A DNA stretch of 64,000 nucleotides from Opisthocomus hoazin (taxonomy: Eukaryota > Chordata > Aves > Opisthocomiformes > Opisthocomidae): assembly GCF_030867145.1 (NCBI RefSeq), contig NC_134414.1, positions 18,184,518 to 18,248,517 on the forward strand, in the 5' to 3' direction. This document shows, piece after piece, positions 10,201 to 24,005 of the stretch. Made by a program: the position numbers and the translations under genes. Position 1 is the first letter of the stretch, and the number at the start of each line of letters is the position of its first letter. The notes under the pieces are model-generated. The model had not been told where the DNA came from and did not search any database. It saw nothing but the letters and a program-made list of their open reading frames with translations.

Positions 10201-13200
10201 AGACACAGAACTTCTTCCAGAAGATGAGTCTTCTACAAAAAATCAGACTTTGTTTTAAAGGCTAACTGTCAATAAATTCACCATCCTGGTCTTACTCTGT
10301 ATTTCTGCGCTGAATTTCCTATCTTTGACATCTAGCAACAGCGTTTTGTTATGCCCGTGTTAATTGTGTTGAAAAATCCTGCATAATCTGTGGGAAAATA
10401 CGTATAAAGTAAGATCCAAATCACTTCTCAACCTTCTTTTCAAGGAGCCAAATAATAATACACTCATCAATCCTTGCATGGCCCTCCTATGAATTCACTC
10501 AAGCATGTGGACATTGGCTATATGATCCTTTTCAGCTTGCATTTCTACACCTGTTGTAAAGGAAAAAAGACAAATGTACTTTTTCAAACCTACTTTAACA
10601 AAACCAAATCATGCATTATAGATAAGATATACAGCTTATCTGTACAACAAGAGAATGGAGGTATTGATGGAGTTTCTACATGTCCTCAGTTTGCTCTGAG
10701 ATTTTAAGGGGTGTTTCCAATCATATACTCTTGTTACCATTTGTGTTATTTATTGCTTGCCTTCCAAATTAAAGCCATACTGGAAAAATACTTTTGCAAT
10801 TTGAACTCATTTTGTTCTTTGAGTTTCTTAAGTGATTAGTTGGAAGTAGTTTCCTGTTTATTTTCCAATGTGAAAGTGTTGCGTTGCTTAGGGAAATTAG
10901 AACAAGGTGGTTTATCTTATTTCTCTTGCTTGTTTAACAAGTTTAAAAAATAAAAATTGTACTTACAAAAGCTTCCCCCCCTTTGCCTCTTGCAGACTCC
11001 TGAGTAAATTAGAAAATTATAACAATAATAAACTACGTAAATTTACATTATGCGTGGCAGTTATCAAATGTGTGTTTAGAGATGAGTCAGACCATAACAT
11101 GAAGCCCTGCTGTGTGACCTTTCAGTCTGATTGCAATCTCATCTAGAGACAGTCTCACTAACACTACATACAGCCTTTTCCCAAATTTCTTCCTTCCAAA
11201 GCCAAATTTTTTAAAACGTGGGGGTATAACCTCTGTGCTTAATTTTCAGACATTTTATCTGACCTTTCACGCTGGAATGCATTTTTTTGCATGGTCACTG
11301 TTTACACCATGGCAGAGCAATGCTATCTCCTCTGTTGTCTCATCATTTCCAGCTAACCCCTCCCAGTCTACCATGAATCTGACAGCTGCCGAGAAGATAT
11401 CTGGTACAAGAACATGATTATCTATTTCTTGTGTGGTTTCTGCTTTCAACATTTGAATGTATCAATATGTGCTGCTGCTGTTGTTCCCCTATGTGTATGG
11501 CTTGGTACATATGTACAATGAATTTGGGGGGTGGGATTCAATCTTATCCTTTTTCATACAGAGGACTCCCTCTTGAATGTCTAAAGCTGATCTCTCTTGG
11601 GATGTGCCCCAATTCCTGGATTCTGCTGAGTTCAGAAGCCAGCAAGTGCTGAGGCACGATCAGGAGGAAAGAGAATAGCTCCAAGTCGTTATGAAATAAA
11701 AAGGCCTGGATGCTGACAGTGATGGAAGTCAGCAAAACAACTTGTTCAGTTCTTAGGTACAGCAGTCTACGTATGCAAATTACATTAAAGCACAGTCATC
11801 TTCAGTTCAGTGTAGCTGTGATGTCACTCCTTTGCTTTGCTGTTTCCCCAGTTAGAGATGATAGACCGGCATTCTCTCAGATTACGACGGTGTATCTGAA
11901 GTCACTTTATCTGTGGAGAAGTGACTCACTGATTTTCTAATTTATGAGATATCATAATAAATGCATGCATCAACTAAAGCCAAAGTGATTTCAAGGATGT
12001 TTCCTATGCAGAGTGAACAGAAACAGGATGGTTGTACTTAAACTCAGTGTTGGCTAATCTCAAAGATTTTTCAGTCATCTTCAACAGATTCTGAATAATA
12101 TTACCAAGGTAAATGATGAATTAATTTTTTTTTTCTTTGTTGGAATTTTGCTTTTCTTCAATGAAAATGAAATTGTGATACTTGCCTATTCTACCTGAAA
12201 CTGACTTAGAAATAGTAAAAAACCCAAAACAACTACTAAGTTTCTCCTTCTAAATCTTTACAAAATTGTTTAATTTTTTTTTAAAGTTTTAAAATATGTA
12301 AAAACTTTCAAAGCTAAACATAAAATTCAGAGGTTAGGTACGCCTTCCAGAATTGAATTCCCCACAAAGCCTGTATTACAGATACCTGTGCAGCAGCATC
12401 TACTGAGCAGTCATTTAGAAATTAGGTTTAGATCCCCTAAAGGTCATTAGGCTGGCAAATCTGATAGCTACATGAAACATAGTGAAAAGACAAAAGTACA
12501 TGTCAGTAGCCAGGAGCTGATGAGTCAAGACTGACATTAAGGTTTTACTGAAAAAAAAAGGTGCAGTTCTTTCCGAAAAAAAGGCAGCCATTGACTGTTC
12601 ACCCACTTTTGGGGTGAATACCAGATACACTGAATTCTCCAGTCTTACCGTGTGAGAGGTCAGGGTGCTGCATACATCTCTGGAAACCGTGATTTGCCAG
12701 AAGAAAGGGAAACGTGAGGATGGAAGCTGCGTGCAATGTCTCACATAGCAAGACCTCTCTGGAGGCAGCCTGAGTTGTGTCACCTCAAAAGGCATGGCTT
12801 CCCTGAGCCCAGCAAGCTCATCACAGTATGACACCAAAAGCAATGTGGTGGCCTCACAAATTGGTCAGTGAGGCGCAGCAGGAAGGCTTGAAAGATCTTG
12901 CAAAAGGCCTGTGTGGTAGTGCCATGTCTTGCATACGGAGAGAAACACAAATTGCCCCCTGGGAATCAGTCAGCCAGCCCTAGGGAATGAATTCACGATG
13001 TAGTATAGTTATGGACTTATCCAGACATAATTAATATGTAATAGCAGTATGTGCATTTAAAGGATAGCAGGTCTCAAACAAGAAAATAGTTTTCAAAATG
13101 ATATGTTTCTTGTAGATCACGTGGTTGGAAAGGCAATGGGAAAAGAGACCAGGAACAGGTCTTATGCTCCTGTCAAATGCAGGTGTTGCACCCTGCTTGT

Positions 13201-14515
13201 AATACATTGGGGTACTTGACTCCTTGGGTGCCTTGATTTTGCATTTACAACCATCTTTACTTTCATAGTATAAGTGCTTATAGCCATATAATTAAAAATA
13301 CACATTAAACCAATGAATTATAGCAGCAGCTCATTTTTCTAAGACCATATAAATTAATTGCTTTCTCATCCTTCTCTGACCTTGCTTCAGTAAATAGGTA
13401 GGATGAACTCATTTGACATTTACTCTTTGCCAACTTCACTTCCTGAACATCCTCTGCAAAGCAGCAGATTAATTCTTCAGGGTTAAAGTGTGGTGTAGAC
13501 AACACAGCTGTACAAGCGACGACGAGGATAAGAAACCCTTTTATCACACACCCTACCATCCACCAGAAAATTAGCGACAAGACCCAGCAAACCTTCTTCC
13601 TGCCAGCCTTGACCGGATGGGGGAGGGCGCGACAGCTGATCTCAGTCCTGTCCCTGAAGCACCACGGCTTACCAAGTGGGTACCTTCAACAGCACATTGC
13701 TGCTTCCCTCCCCGTGGCTTACTTTGGGGTGGGGACGGGGTGGCGGTGGAGGGCAGTGCCTTTGAAGGATTGTGCAAGTTATGCACAGATCGTTGCTCAG
13801 CGCTTTCCCTAACCTCAGAACAAACACTGTTCACATAAGTGTGACTTGAATACAGCTTGAAATAAGAAACAAGTGACAAAAGAGGGTTAATAGAAATCGT
13901 TCTAACTGAAATAGCAATTCGATGCCACTTTAAAATTGCTGAGATTTATCATTTTGTCTTTCTGATATTGCTTTGGAGAGGAACTGCAATAGGTAATAAA
14001 CTATTAACAATACAGAGGAAGAAAACAACACCCACTCTGTCTGATGTTTTGCCATGAGGATCTACTGGCTACCAACACAAAGCTTCTCAGGTCACTGTGT
14101 TCCATATTTTCCTTGTGAAATGTACTGTGTGCTTCGGTCACTTGAATAAATCTGTGTATGCAGTTTCCTAATAAATTTTTTATTTTATTGCCTAATAAAA
14201 GGGACTTTAAACACCATGTGGATCTGTAACTGAAGATTCTAGGCTTAAAGAGAGAACAATTTTATAGGAGCACAAGGGACATGGTATTCTTTATGAGAGT
14301 AGAGCCTACCCACACCATAATTTCTGCACAGCAGATGTGGAACAAAGCGATGCAGAGAAACCGTTGGAGGCAGACCCCCAGCTAGCCCTGGATCGGTGCT
14401 GACGGAGTGGGATCAAGGCCAAGTAAAAGGAGCCTCTCCCCTGTTTTGCTCTGCATGAGGCCAGCTTCCCTCCAGCCCCCTGCTCACCAGGGTCACCTGG
14501 AACTATCGGCCCTTC
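7241..14515. other. Intergenic DNA, no gene recognised
   Basis: This is about 7.3 kb without a recognisable gene or interspersed repeat. Frames of up to about 142 codons (for example minus 12415-12843) look like chance openings. A small duplicated motif, TGACCA-AAGC-TGACCA, sits at 10095-10110. Confidence 0.55.
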
Positions 14516-14828
14516 TCATAGAATCATAGAATGGTTTGTGTTGGAAGGGATCTTAAAGATCATCTGGTTCCAACCCCCCTGCCATGAGCAGGGACATCTT
14601 CCACTAGACCAGGTTGCTCAGAGCTCCATCCAGCCTGGCCTTGAACACTTCCAGGGAGGGGGCAGCCACAGCTTCTCTGGGCAACCTGTGCCAGTGCCTC
14701 ACCGCCTTCATGGTGAAGAATTTCTTCCTAATATCTAATCTAAATCTGCCCTCTTTAGTTTAGAGCCGTTCCCCCTTGTCCTATCACTACACACCCTTGT
14801 GAAAAGTCCCTCTTCATCCTTCCTGCAG
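14516..14828 (-). mobile_element. CR1 LINE 3' fragment
   Basis: A minus-strand CR1 3' end of about 310 bp. It begins with TCATAGAATCATAGAATGG (the CR1 tail read backwards), followed by a TTGGAAGGGATCTTAAAGAT block. It continues through the coding remnant corresponding to the C-terminal 'WxRLPxEAVxAPSLExFKAxLDGAL' region and ends near the CCCTTGTCCTATCACTACA block. It belongs to a different CR1 subfamily from the copies at 5004, 23202 and 39252, because the tail sequence and terminal coding region differ. Confidence 0.9.
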
Positions 14829-16169
14829 CATGAACACACTCAGGCTCTCAGCAGCTGTGCTGGGGCAGCACGGGCACCTCCCTGACCAACAACCGCCCTG
14901 AGGGACTGCCCTGAGCTGCCACCTTGGCAAACTGAGGTGAGCAGCAGCGTAGAGCCACGCCCTTTGCCCACCCCACAGGATGCACCTTCACCCTCTTGGC
15001 TCCAGCAGAGAGGCGAGGGAGATCTATGGGAAACCCCCGGCATGAGAACGATGCCCTGCTACAGGCAGGCCAATTCCAGCTGCAGGGCTTGAAATGTGAC
15101 CGTTTCAGAGGTGTGAGATGCTTGGCCGAGTGACGACAATGCTCCTCACTGTGTTCTTACAAATAACCCCAGCAATGCTCCCTCACCGCGCCTCACCGAG
15201 CCTGAAGGCTTCCTGTGGAGGCCGGTGGGTTTCTCCACACCTCCTGCTGCCGGGCAGAGCCATGATTCTGGCCTCAGCCTGCCCAAGGCAAATGCTGAAA
15301 AAAGAGTTTATTTAATTGTGGTCTGAAAGTGTGTGAACTGCAGAGTTCACGTGATATACCACTTGCAAATTACTTCAAAGCCAGCCCATACTTGCTCTCT
15401 TCATTTATTGGCTTTCAGATAGGTGTTTTAAAAGTTCTGCAGTCCACTCGAGGCTGGTTAACTACAGAGAGCACTTGATTGATAAAGACTTCCTCAAGTA
15501 ATCTTCTGTCACTGAGTATCTAATTTTGTAAACTAAAGTATATTACACAAGTCTGTGACTACTGTAAGGAGGAGACTTAGTGTTTTTTCCTTCTCAGAGA
15601 ATGGTTTGATTTTCAATATATTTTTTTCCTCATATCACACTGTGACATCTTGTGTTTAATTAAATAAATATGGACACATGGACTTTGGGGAGGGGGTAGA
15701 TTTATGCCCATGACCATACATAAACAATACATTTCTTTTCAAATCTTACTTTCTTAGTTTGTATTTCTCCAAAATTTCTTGAGCCAGTCTTGTTTTGGAG
15801 GAATCCTGCCTGATTTACCCTCATGGGCTAAAAGATCATGAGTTACAGTTTCATAGTGACGTAAATAAAATGTGTTCAAATAGGAAAATTTTGGCTAGAT
15901 CTCACTTTGAGAGTTTTTTTATTTCAGTCAACAGTTCAAATGAAATGTTGGAAGGGAGAAGACTGTTGTGATCTCCCCTGCACCAAAATCCGCTAGCCTG
16001 GTGATGTTATCTGACAGCAAGATGATACCATGCCACAAAGAGCTGCTAATCTCGAAAAGACGGAGATCAGATCACAGATTAGAAAATGATCAAGAACTAA
16101 CTGAAGTGGAGAATTTATGGACTGGGCATCAAACAGAAATGCAAGATTAAGGAGGACTAAAGGTGAAAT
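14829..16169. other. Intergenic DNA, no gene recognised
   Basis: It is moderately GC-rich to about 15300 and then AT-rich. No exon-like conserved block, RNA gene or repeat could be identified. Confidence 0.5.
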
Positions 16170-16850
16170 TCTTGGAGCTATTCTAGAATTTTTTTATCAA
16201 TATCCTGAATGATTTGTCAAAATACAGGGGAATGACTACATGAAATAGTACCCTAAGGACAGGAAGAAAATTTACTAGCAGAAAATTAGAGAGTTGGGCA
16301 TGAAAAGTTCAAGCACACAAAAATTTGCTGGAAGCTGGAAACACATTTATTGGAAAGGAAGAACTTCAGAATATTACATGTTTTATTAATTCATTAATGT
16401 CCTTTAATGGCATAAAAAGCAAAGGGTATTCTAGAGCATATGAAAAAGTAGAAATTTTCAATATCTGTTGAAAAGTGTGTGCCAGGGTACAAGGCATTGC
16501 TGTTATCTGGGATGAAAACTGAATTTTCATCATGACTGAAAGGGATTATGAAGATGACCTAGGGAATGGAGAGCCTTTCATAGACTGGAAACTAGAAGGG
16601 ATTCTTTTTTTTTTAACACAATTGAAAAAAATGCTGGGGGAACCTGTTAGTGTTTTTATAAATGTGGTTTGGGGAAAATCCAAGCTAAATGGCAGTATTG
16701 GCACAAGAAGGCATAGGTATAAATTCACCAAAAAGAACTATAGTCCTCAAATTAAAAGAATGTTTCTGATCATAAGACTAGTGAGGATCTGGAATAACCT
16801 GCCATTTCGAACAGTGGAGACAAAAGAATATACACACTTAACCATTTTAA
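16170..16850 (+). mobile_element. Ancient CR1/L3-like LINE fossil
   Basis: Three short protein matches occur in the order expected for a CR1-type ORF2 on the plus strand, in shifted frames. At about 16183-16225 the translation reads FFINILNDLSKY, resembling the LFNIFINDL segment before the FADD motif. At about 16279-16300 it reads SRKLESWA, resembling the [10 protein letters not shown] segment. At about 16700-16815 the run IKRMFLIIRLVRIWNNLP, preceded by TRRHRYKF, resembles the R-K-FF-x-R-V-x-x-x-W-N-x-LP block near the C-terminus. Stops and frameshifts separate them and no 3' tail is visible. The spacing is shorter than in an intact element. An open frame of 109 codons (16532-16861) covers the last match. 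Function is not expected. Confidence 0.5.
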
Positions 16851-17729
16851 TGCTATTTTAATAGATATTGTCCACTATCACCCTTCTAAGGACCAGAGCA
16901 AGATTAATTACTGAATGTTTCCACTTTTTTTTGGCATTATTCATTACTTTTTTTCTGATAAATATTATCATTGGGATTTCCTCTTTCCCTTGCACATTTA
17001 AAAAATGGACTTAGGTTTTACTCAGCCCTGCCAGCACGTTTTTCTACCTGATGTCTTGTTCCCCTCCATAATTTCTAATTTAGAACAATCATGACATTTA
17101 TTGTGTCATTATATTTTATGGACTGGGTTCTCTTTTTACTTTGCACATAGCTGAAAAAAGAATCCCCAAACCTCTGTTTTGGTAATCCAGTTTACTTCCT
17201 AATAAAATAGACCAGCAGAACTGTAAAAGTGGGGCAAGCCGAGGGGGAGCGGGCAGAAGGAGGAACAAGAAGCCAGAGACTGGAGCTTCTTTTGCTAGCA
17301 TCACTATGCAGGTGGCATGGTGTGAAACTATTTGTGGGTATTGGTTGCTTTTACCACGAGTTTTCTCCGCTTCTGTGCCAAGGAAATTAATAAAGACAAC
17401 AAACTGTCTCACCTTTGCTTGTCACTTCACAGCAAATCATAATGCCTGCCCAAGCACTCAGAAAATTAACAGAATTAATCTCAAGTTAGAATAACTGTTT
17501 CCAAACTGTGCTTGGCATGAAAGTCACCGCTTCTGTACCAGGCCTGGCAGAGTCCTTGAGGGAACACTTGTCTGTATTTATGGACTGTGATAATTGTTTA
17601 GGTACCAGTATCGCCTCTCTCTACAAGCCTTGCCTTTCTTAAAACTGTTTCTGCGAGCCTTAATAATGAGAAGGCAGCTAAAGGGAGCAGAAAGGTTTGT
17701 AGGTGTGACTATGCAAAAAACCAGACAAG

Positions 17730-17777
17730 AATCAGCACTTCAATAAATCAGCACTTACACAAATCAGCACTGGCTAA
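17730..17777. repeat. Short tandem repeat, 16-bp period, three copies
   Basis: The core AATCAGCACT occurs at 17730, 17746 and 17762, exactly 16 bp apart. The first two copies share 11 bases (AATCAGCACTT) and the remaining bases of each unit diverge. It is a minor local duplication. Confidence 0.75.
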
Positions 17778-19182
17778 AATAATTCGCTGGTTATTCCCAC
17801 CTGCTCCCCTCTTCCCTAGCTCGCAGCTGGCAGGGCTCTGATGGTATTTACGAGGTCCCTGCTGATACTGCTTGCCATTTACAGCGATGTGCCCACCTTC
17901 CTCCTATCGAACGACAACAACTCAAACCACAAATACAATTCTGACCCTATGCATGGTGCCTGGGTGGGACTCCATAGCCTCCCACTGGGTTCTGAAAAAT
18001 GCCTGTTATAAAGAACTAGCAGGATAGCAGCACTCTCACATATTCAATGCAAGTTGTCCCTAGTGCTGGATTCACCTGTGCCTCCTGTTCACTCACCTGT
18101 GCCATGTTTCATGACTGTAGGAGTCTTTGTAAAGCAAATGTGCTCAGTCTCCCACATAAAGTGCTTAACCATAGTGCTAGCTTCAACATCTCCTGGAGGG
18201 TATATCTTTAAAAATACTCCAGTTGTTCAGCGCAAGACCGTTGACTAGTTTAGACATCCTACAAAACTATTCTCCAAAACCCAGGTAACTTGAAATGCTG
18301 AACATGAAATAGAAGAGCCCTTAAGAATTTCTGTTCAGGGAATCAAACATAACAAGATGCTTTCTGAGGGCACTGTAAAATGAGTTGCCCCCAGTGAAAC
18401 AAGTAATACAGTGTTGCCTACGTGACTGTTTTGCCAGCAAAACCGCATTGTCTGTGCCTAGTGAGGCATGTGACATCCATGCTGCGAGCCAAATGCGAGG
18501 GACCCTGCAAAAATGTAAGCTCTTCAACTGAATAAGCTGTGAAACTTTCCATTTGTTCACCTGTGTCTGTGGCATACGCCGCAGCTACAACCCACAGTCA
18601 ACGATCTGTTTGAAGTGTGAAGCTGTACATCCAGGTAACTTGCCATAGGGAAGGGATCATGCCACCGAGACAGCATTCCCAGAAGACATCTTATGTGAAA
18701 CAGATATCAATCAAAGCAATTCCAGCAGTTCCTGGAGGGCAGCAGACTACACTTCATCAAGTATTGCTCAAACCAATACTGGCCTTGGCACACTCTCAGC
18801 TGTGTACACAAGGGTGGCTCTTGCGATTTCAGCGAGTAAGAACATGGCCAGCTGCACGTAGAGACAATGCTCAGGCACTCTGATAGCAAAATTTCCAGTG
18901 AATTTCAGTTTCTCAGAGATGTTCCTTTTCTCCTTCCAGAGGAAGTATTAATTGAAGGCTAAGAAAAGAAAAGTGCTTGAAGTCATCACATTGTATCACA
19001 TAAAACATAAGAAGGAGGATGCGGAAATCCAACTAGATTTGTGGCTTATTAAATGCCACTGACCTTAAAATGCACACACTCCCCTAGTTCTGGTTCTGCT
19101 GCCTGGCTGTGCCTCTGTGCATCACTAGCAGCCAGAGGATGAGCTTTCTGAAGCATCCATAGGGCACCCACTTTGTTCACTT

Positions 19183-19207
19183 GGCAATAACTTCAGAGGT
19201 TATTGCC
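19183..19207. repeat. 9-bp perfect inverted repeat
   Basis: GGCAATAAC (19183-19191) and GTTATTGCC (19199-19207) are exact reverse complements around a 7-base loop (TTCAGAG). Short hairpins like this are expected by chance in long AT-rich DNA, so little weight is placed on it. Confidence 0.6.
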
Positions 19208-22200
19208 CAGCAGTGATTTATAGTAGTCAGATACAACAAGCTAAGGAGCAATGACTGATATTTTTACAAGCTCATTTTTCATTGGCACTTCGTGATTCTG
19301 TGGCCTGTTATGCATTTGGCAAGCAAGCATTTACCCTTAAAAATGTTTGTCTCCTCCACCCACAGCAGAACAGAAAGATAAGGTTTATGGACTCCTAAAA
19401 ATGCTGCACTGAAAGAGGTGAGGAACTTAAATTATCCTTATTTACACTCACCCTCATCCTACTGCAGTAGTGTGATGGAGACAGGCATTGTTAATAAAAG
19501 CCAGCAAGATCTGGTTTATCACAGTGTATCACACTGAGGTGCATGTGACATTCAGCTGTGCTCTTTTTCGCCTTTTCCTGATTGTTTTCTGCATGGAAAT
19601 TATAAAACTACTTACGCTTTTTTACATCCCTAAATTTGGTTGTTTCGTAAGGCTTCAGAACATTTAAGTACTTTAACAATGTGGTTTAACTTCAGGTTAA
19701 GATGCATTTGTCTTAGGCGACAAAAGATGTGGCTTATTCTTTGCCTTCTCAGTGATCAAGACACTGGGTGAGACCCATGAGACCCAGCTGCTACCTTTCA
19801 CAGTCTTCCTTGATAGCCTGAAGTAAATCGTGAGGTACCAGGTGGAAGAAGGGCTGAGTTAATCTTTTGGAGTCTTACTCCTGCTGTCGGTTGAAGACTT
19901 ACCGTTTGGACCTTCAGATCTCCACCCACTGGCATGGAGGTGTGCAAACAGCAGGCGCCTTTTCCAGTAGATACGTCTCCCGATCACACCTGTCTTTGAG
20001 GAAATATTTATAGTGGGGGGGTTATAGCGTTAGACCTGGGCCCAAATCAGTCAGTCTGCAGAGCAGATAGCTCATCCACTTTTCATCAAGGCCCTGAAAA
20101 ATGCTCCGCAAAAGGTGAGGAAGGAAATCAGTGCCATACCAACTTCCAGAGATTTTTTCAGATCTTTTTCCAGGCTCAGGCACTGATACCATAACAGTAC
20201 TGTGAGGTTAGTTATTCTTGTTTGGCTGCTTGTTGCACTCATGTCAAGAGTAAAGTCACTCTGTTGGGTCTGCATTTTGTAGATTCAGCTGTGTGACACA
20301 AGTTATGTCACATTTACCTTTCTCTGAAGATATTCTTAGTCTGCAGTTTAAACTTTTGAATCCTGTATCACTACTCAAAGGAAAAGAGATTGACTCAGAA
20401 GCAATCATACTATCTCTGAGCCTAATCCATGCAAAAACTACACTCTTGATACTTTTTCATTCACTAAAATCAGCAAAATTGAACAATTTTTTCTCAGCAT
20501 TATTTTAAGCCTTTCAGATTCCGAACTGAAGCTTGCAGTCATGACAAATGTAATGCCTCGCAGTTCACTTTTGAGATTTCAAGTATTCTGCTGCTGGTTT
20601 TGTCAGTCTAACTTTCTTCTAAGAGCTTCTAAGTATCTTTTATTGTCGCTGATCTGTATACATTTTTCTCTGATTTCCAGAAATCATGTCAAGTTGACCT
20701 AATCAAATATGAAACTGGATTCCTTGCAATAACGCTCTCTGTTAGGAAGGTGTGCTAGAATTTTCAATCAGTGTGGTTTCAAGCTCTTTTGCCCTCAAAT
20801 AAATTAAAGTGCTTTTTAACATGTATGCAGTGCTCTGTGCTATTAGGGGTAGAAGGCTATACAATATCTGCCCATCTGTCCACATTTCTCTCCATTATTA
20901 CAGTAACTGAGTTCTTCACAAGCCCGGAAGAATGCACTGTTCCTCAGAACACCCTGTGGCTTTGAAGTAGGAACTTCATTACGTCTGTGGGGAATGAATG
21001 GACAAGACAGACTAAGGGCTAAACCCTAAAGGTACTTAAGGCTTGCAACACTGAGATGAACAACATCTAGGGGCACTGAACTCAGGGTATTCTCATCTCC
21101 AGGTCAGTCAGCCCTTGAGAGAATTAGGTGCTCGTGGCACTGATCCTGAGAAACCTCTGAAGCTACTGAAGATTTAATTTAAGAAGGGGGAGGTGGAACG
21201 TAAATGCCCCTATGGGTTCCTGCCCCGATGAGTATTGACACTTGGTTGTTCTCCCCCACTGCTTGCCTAGTTGTTCTAGTTAGTAGGATTTTCATTTAAG
21301 CATTTCTGAAGTCCATAGTAGCTCATTGGCTGTAGGATTGTGTCAGTGCTTGTGGCACAGCAGCTTTGTACAGTCTTAGATATGTGGGATGCTCAGAGAC
21401 CTAAGGTGCTTGGGGACTAACCAGTACTTCTGCAGATCATCTACGGCTCCTACCTGGACTGTGGTCTTTGTTGTGTAAAAAGAGGTATCCAATGACCCTT
21501 GTCTACAGGAACTGAACTGATTCCTCTTAATGTGACCTGCCTTAGAACTGAGCATATTTACCTACTTATCTGTGCCAGCAGAGATCATGAAAAGGACAAA
21601 CAGTTTTCCTTCAACTTGTGATTATCTTTCTCAGTATTAATTGGTGTGAACTGGTGGAGCCATGATCACCAGTTGGGTGTTTCTTCACTAAAATCTAGGG
21701 CAGAATGCTGATAATAAGTTTATATTGGTACCTCTGTATAAGCCACCTGCTTCTCTGTGTTCCATAGCGTTTGGCCAAAATCAGTTTCCCCTAATCATGA
21801 AAGAAGATGATTTCAGAGACATATTTTTTAAATAGCCATTCATTTTCACCAGTACTTTTGTTGCTATGAATTATTTGCAAGTTATTCACACTGCTTTTGG
21901 TGGCATGTTTGGTGGTTTTCAGTAGTCATACCATGCTATCCAAGTCAAATTATTTTGTATCTGCTCTATAAAAGGATAACTTCCAAACTGTCTTTGCCTC
22001 AGTAAACAATTCCAAACACATCATCTTTGCCATGTAACGTGCTCAAGCTAATGTAATGACAGAGAGCCATTTTCTTTTCAGTTCTCTTCTCACAGTTAAA
22101 ATACCTGTAGACTGCTATACTGGAGAGAATCTGTTGATGCTAAGAAACCAGATTAGATTATCTGGAGTAGCACTGTGTAGAATCTAGCATCCAACTGGCC

Positions 22201-23201
22201 AAGAAGGAACATCAGGTGGAAGGGCTGACACTGCAGCCAGCGAATGGATTCCTTAATGTCTCGTAGCCTGCTGCCCTAGAGAAATCTGACAGGGTGCTGG
22301 AAGATACTGCTAAATCAGGGCTTGGGTACTGCAAGCAGCTAGGGTGATGGCAGGAGGATCACATGACTAGTATTTCTACCTAATAATTCTTTTTTTCATG
22401 TAATCCTTTTTCTTCACAAGTATCTTTATTAGCATTTTTTCTCATTTAAAAAGTATTATTATTTAAAGAAGAAAGGTCACATTACATTTTCTAGTTGAGT
22501 GGATGCAGTGGAAGACAGTGTTGAGGCTCTTAGGTTACTTTGTCTATCTGTACCATAGTATCCTTCATCAGTAAAACAGGGACTACACAATTAACTTCAA
22601 AAAAGTAATTTTTTTTAGTGATCACTGTGTAACAGAGCATGAGCTAATAAGGCAGCTTTTGAACTATTTTTTTCTTCCAAACAGCCAAGCAGTTTTCACT
22701 GATGCCAAAAATAGTGTTGGGGACACAACCCCAAATCCAAGAGCTGTAATTTCACAGCATCTTTGAACTTAGACTTAGGAGAACAACCACAGAAAAGGAT
22801 GCTTAATTCCAGAATAGTGACTAAAGGGTACAGGAGAAAACCAGCAAACCAAGAAATTATAAACTGGGCGTATGGAAACATCAAGTGTGTTTTCACCGTT
22901 TTCGAACATTTCACAAGGCACAGGCTATTGCTATGCCTACAGCAAGGCATGTTTCCGTTACAATATTGCACACTTTACAACAGCCCAGTTGCTGAGATGC
23001 TTTATTGATGGCATTGGCATAAAAATACAAATGGGAAATGAGCACGGAGTGAGAGCACTTTCTTTAGGAAAAAGCTCTGCTCCTTGGCTAGAGAAGCATC
23101 TATTAAAGTTGCTGGGATTATGTGGCTGGTTTTTTTCTTTTCTTTCCTTTCATACAGAAAAGTGCCTAGGCTGTATATTTAATAAATCTAATTTCAAACT
23201 T

Positions 23202-23765
23202 AATCACAGAATCACAGAATCACAGAATGGTAGGGGTTGGAAGGGACCTCTGGGGGTCATCTAGTCCACCCCCCCTGCCAAAGCAGGGTCGCCTACAGCA
23301 GGCAGCACAGGACCTTGTCCAGGCAGGTCTTGAATATCTCCAGAGAAGGAGACTCCACAATCTCCCTGGGCAGCCTGTTCCAGTGCTCCATCACCCTCAG
23401 AGGGAAGAAGTTCTTCCTCATGTTCAGACGGAGCTTCCTGTGCTTCCGTTTGTGCCCATTGCCCCTTGTCCTGTCGCTGGGCACCACTGAAAAGAGTTTG
23501 GTCCCATCCTCCTGACACCCACCCTTCAGATATTTATAAGCATTTATTAGGTCCCCTCGCAGCCTTCTCTTCTTCAGGCTGAACAAGCCCAGCTCCCTCA
23601 GCCTCTCCTCGTAGCAGAGATGCTCCAGTCCCCTCATCATCCTCGTAGCACTCCGCTGGACTCTCTCCAGAAGCTTCTCATCTTTCTTGAACTGGGGAGC
23701 CCAGAACTGGACAGAGTACTCCAGATGGGGCCTCACCAGGGCAGTGTAGAGGGGAAGGAGAACCT
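23202..23765 (-). mobile_element. CR1 LINE 3' fragment
   Basis: A 5'-truncated minus-strand CR1. The tail AATCACAGAATCACAGAAT is at 23202-23230, followed by the GGTAGGGGTTGGAAGGGACC block. The minus frame 23293-23736 is open for 147 codons and encodes the CR1 C-terminus: [19 protein letters not shown], then [20 protein letters not shown], ending [14 protein letters not shown]. It is close in sequence to the long copy at 5004-7240 and belongs to the same subfamily. Homology stops abruptly at about 23765. Confidence 0.94.
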
Positions 23766-24005
23766 TAATAATTCATAAAGTTTTCCTTAATCAGCTACCT
23801 AAAGTTTATTCCTTAACATGGTCCACGTATAAGTTGAGGTTAATACATATGTTTTAGCTATTCAAAAAGAAGCCATGGAACTGTGATTGGGTTTTCTCTG
23901 TCGTGTGGCAGTGACCTTTTAAACAAGTCAGAACAGCAGCAAAATAAACACTGTATTTTTATTCCATGCATCCTCTGGAAAGGCATTTTTGCTGTTCAGA
24001 TCTAG

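Larger units (their letters stand above)
16851..23201. other. Intergenic DNA, no gene recognised
   Basis: This is about 6.3 kb of AT-rich sequence with only short chance frames. Small internal structures are a threefold 16-bp repeat at about 17730-17777 and a 9-bp perfect inverted repeat at 19183-19207. Confidence 0.55.
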
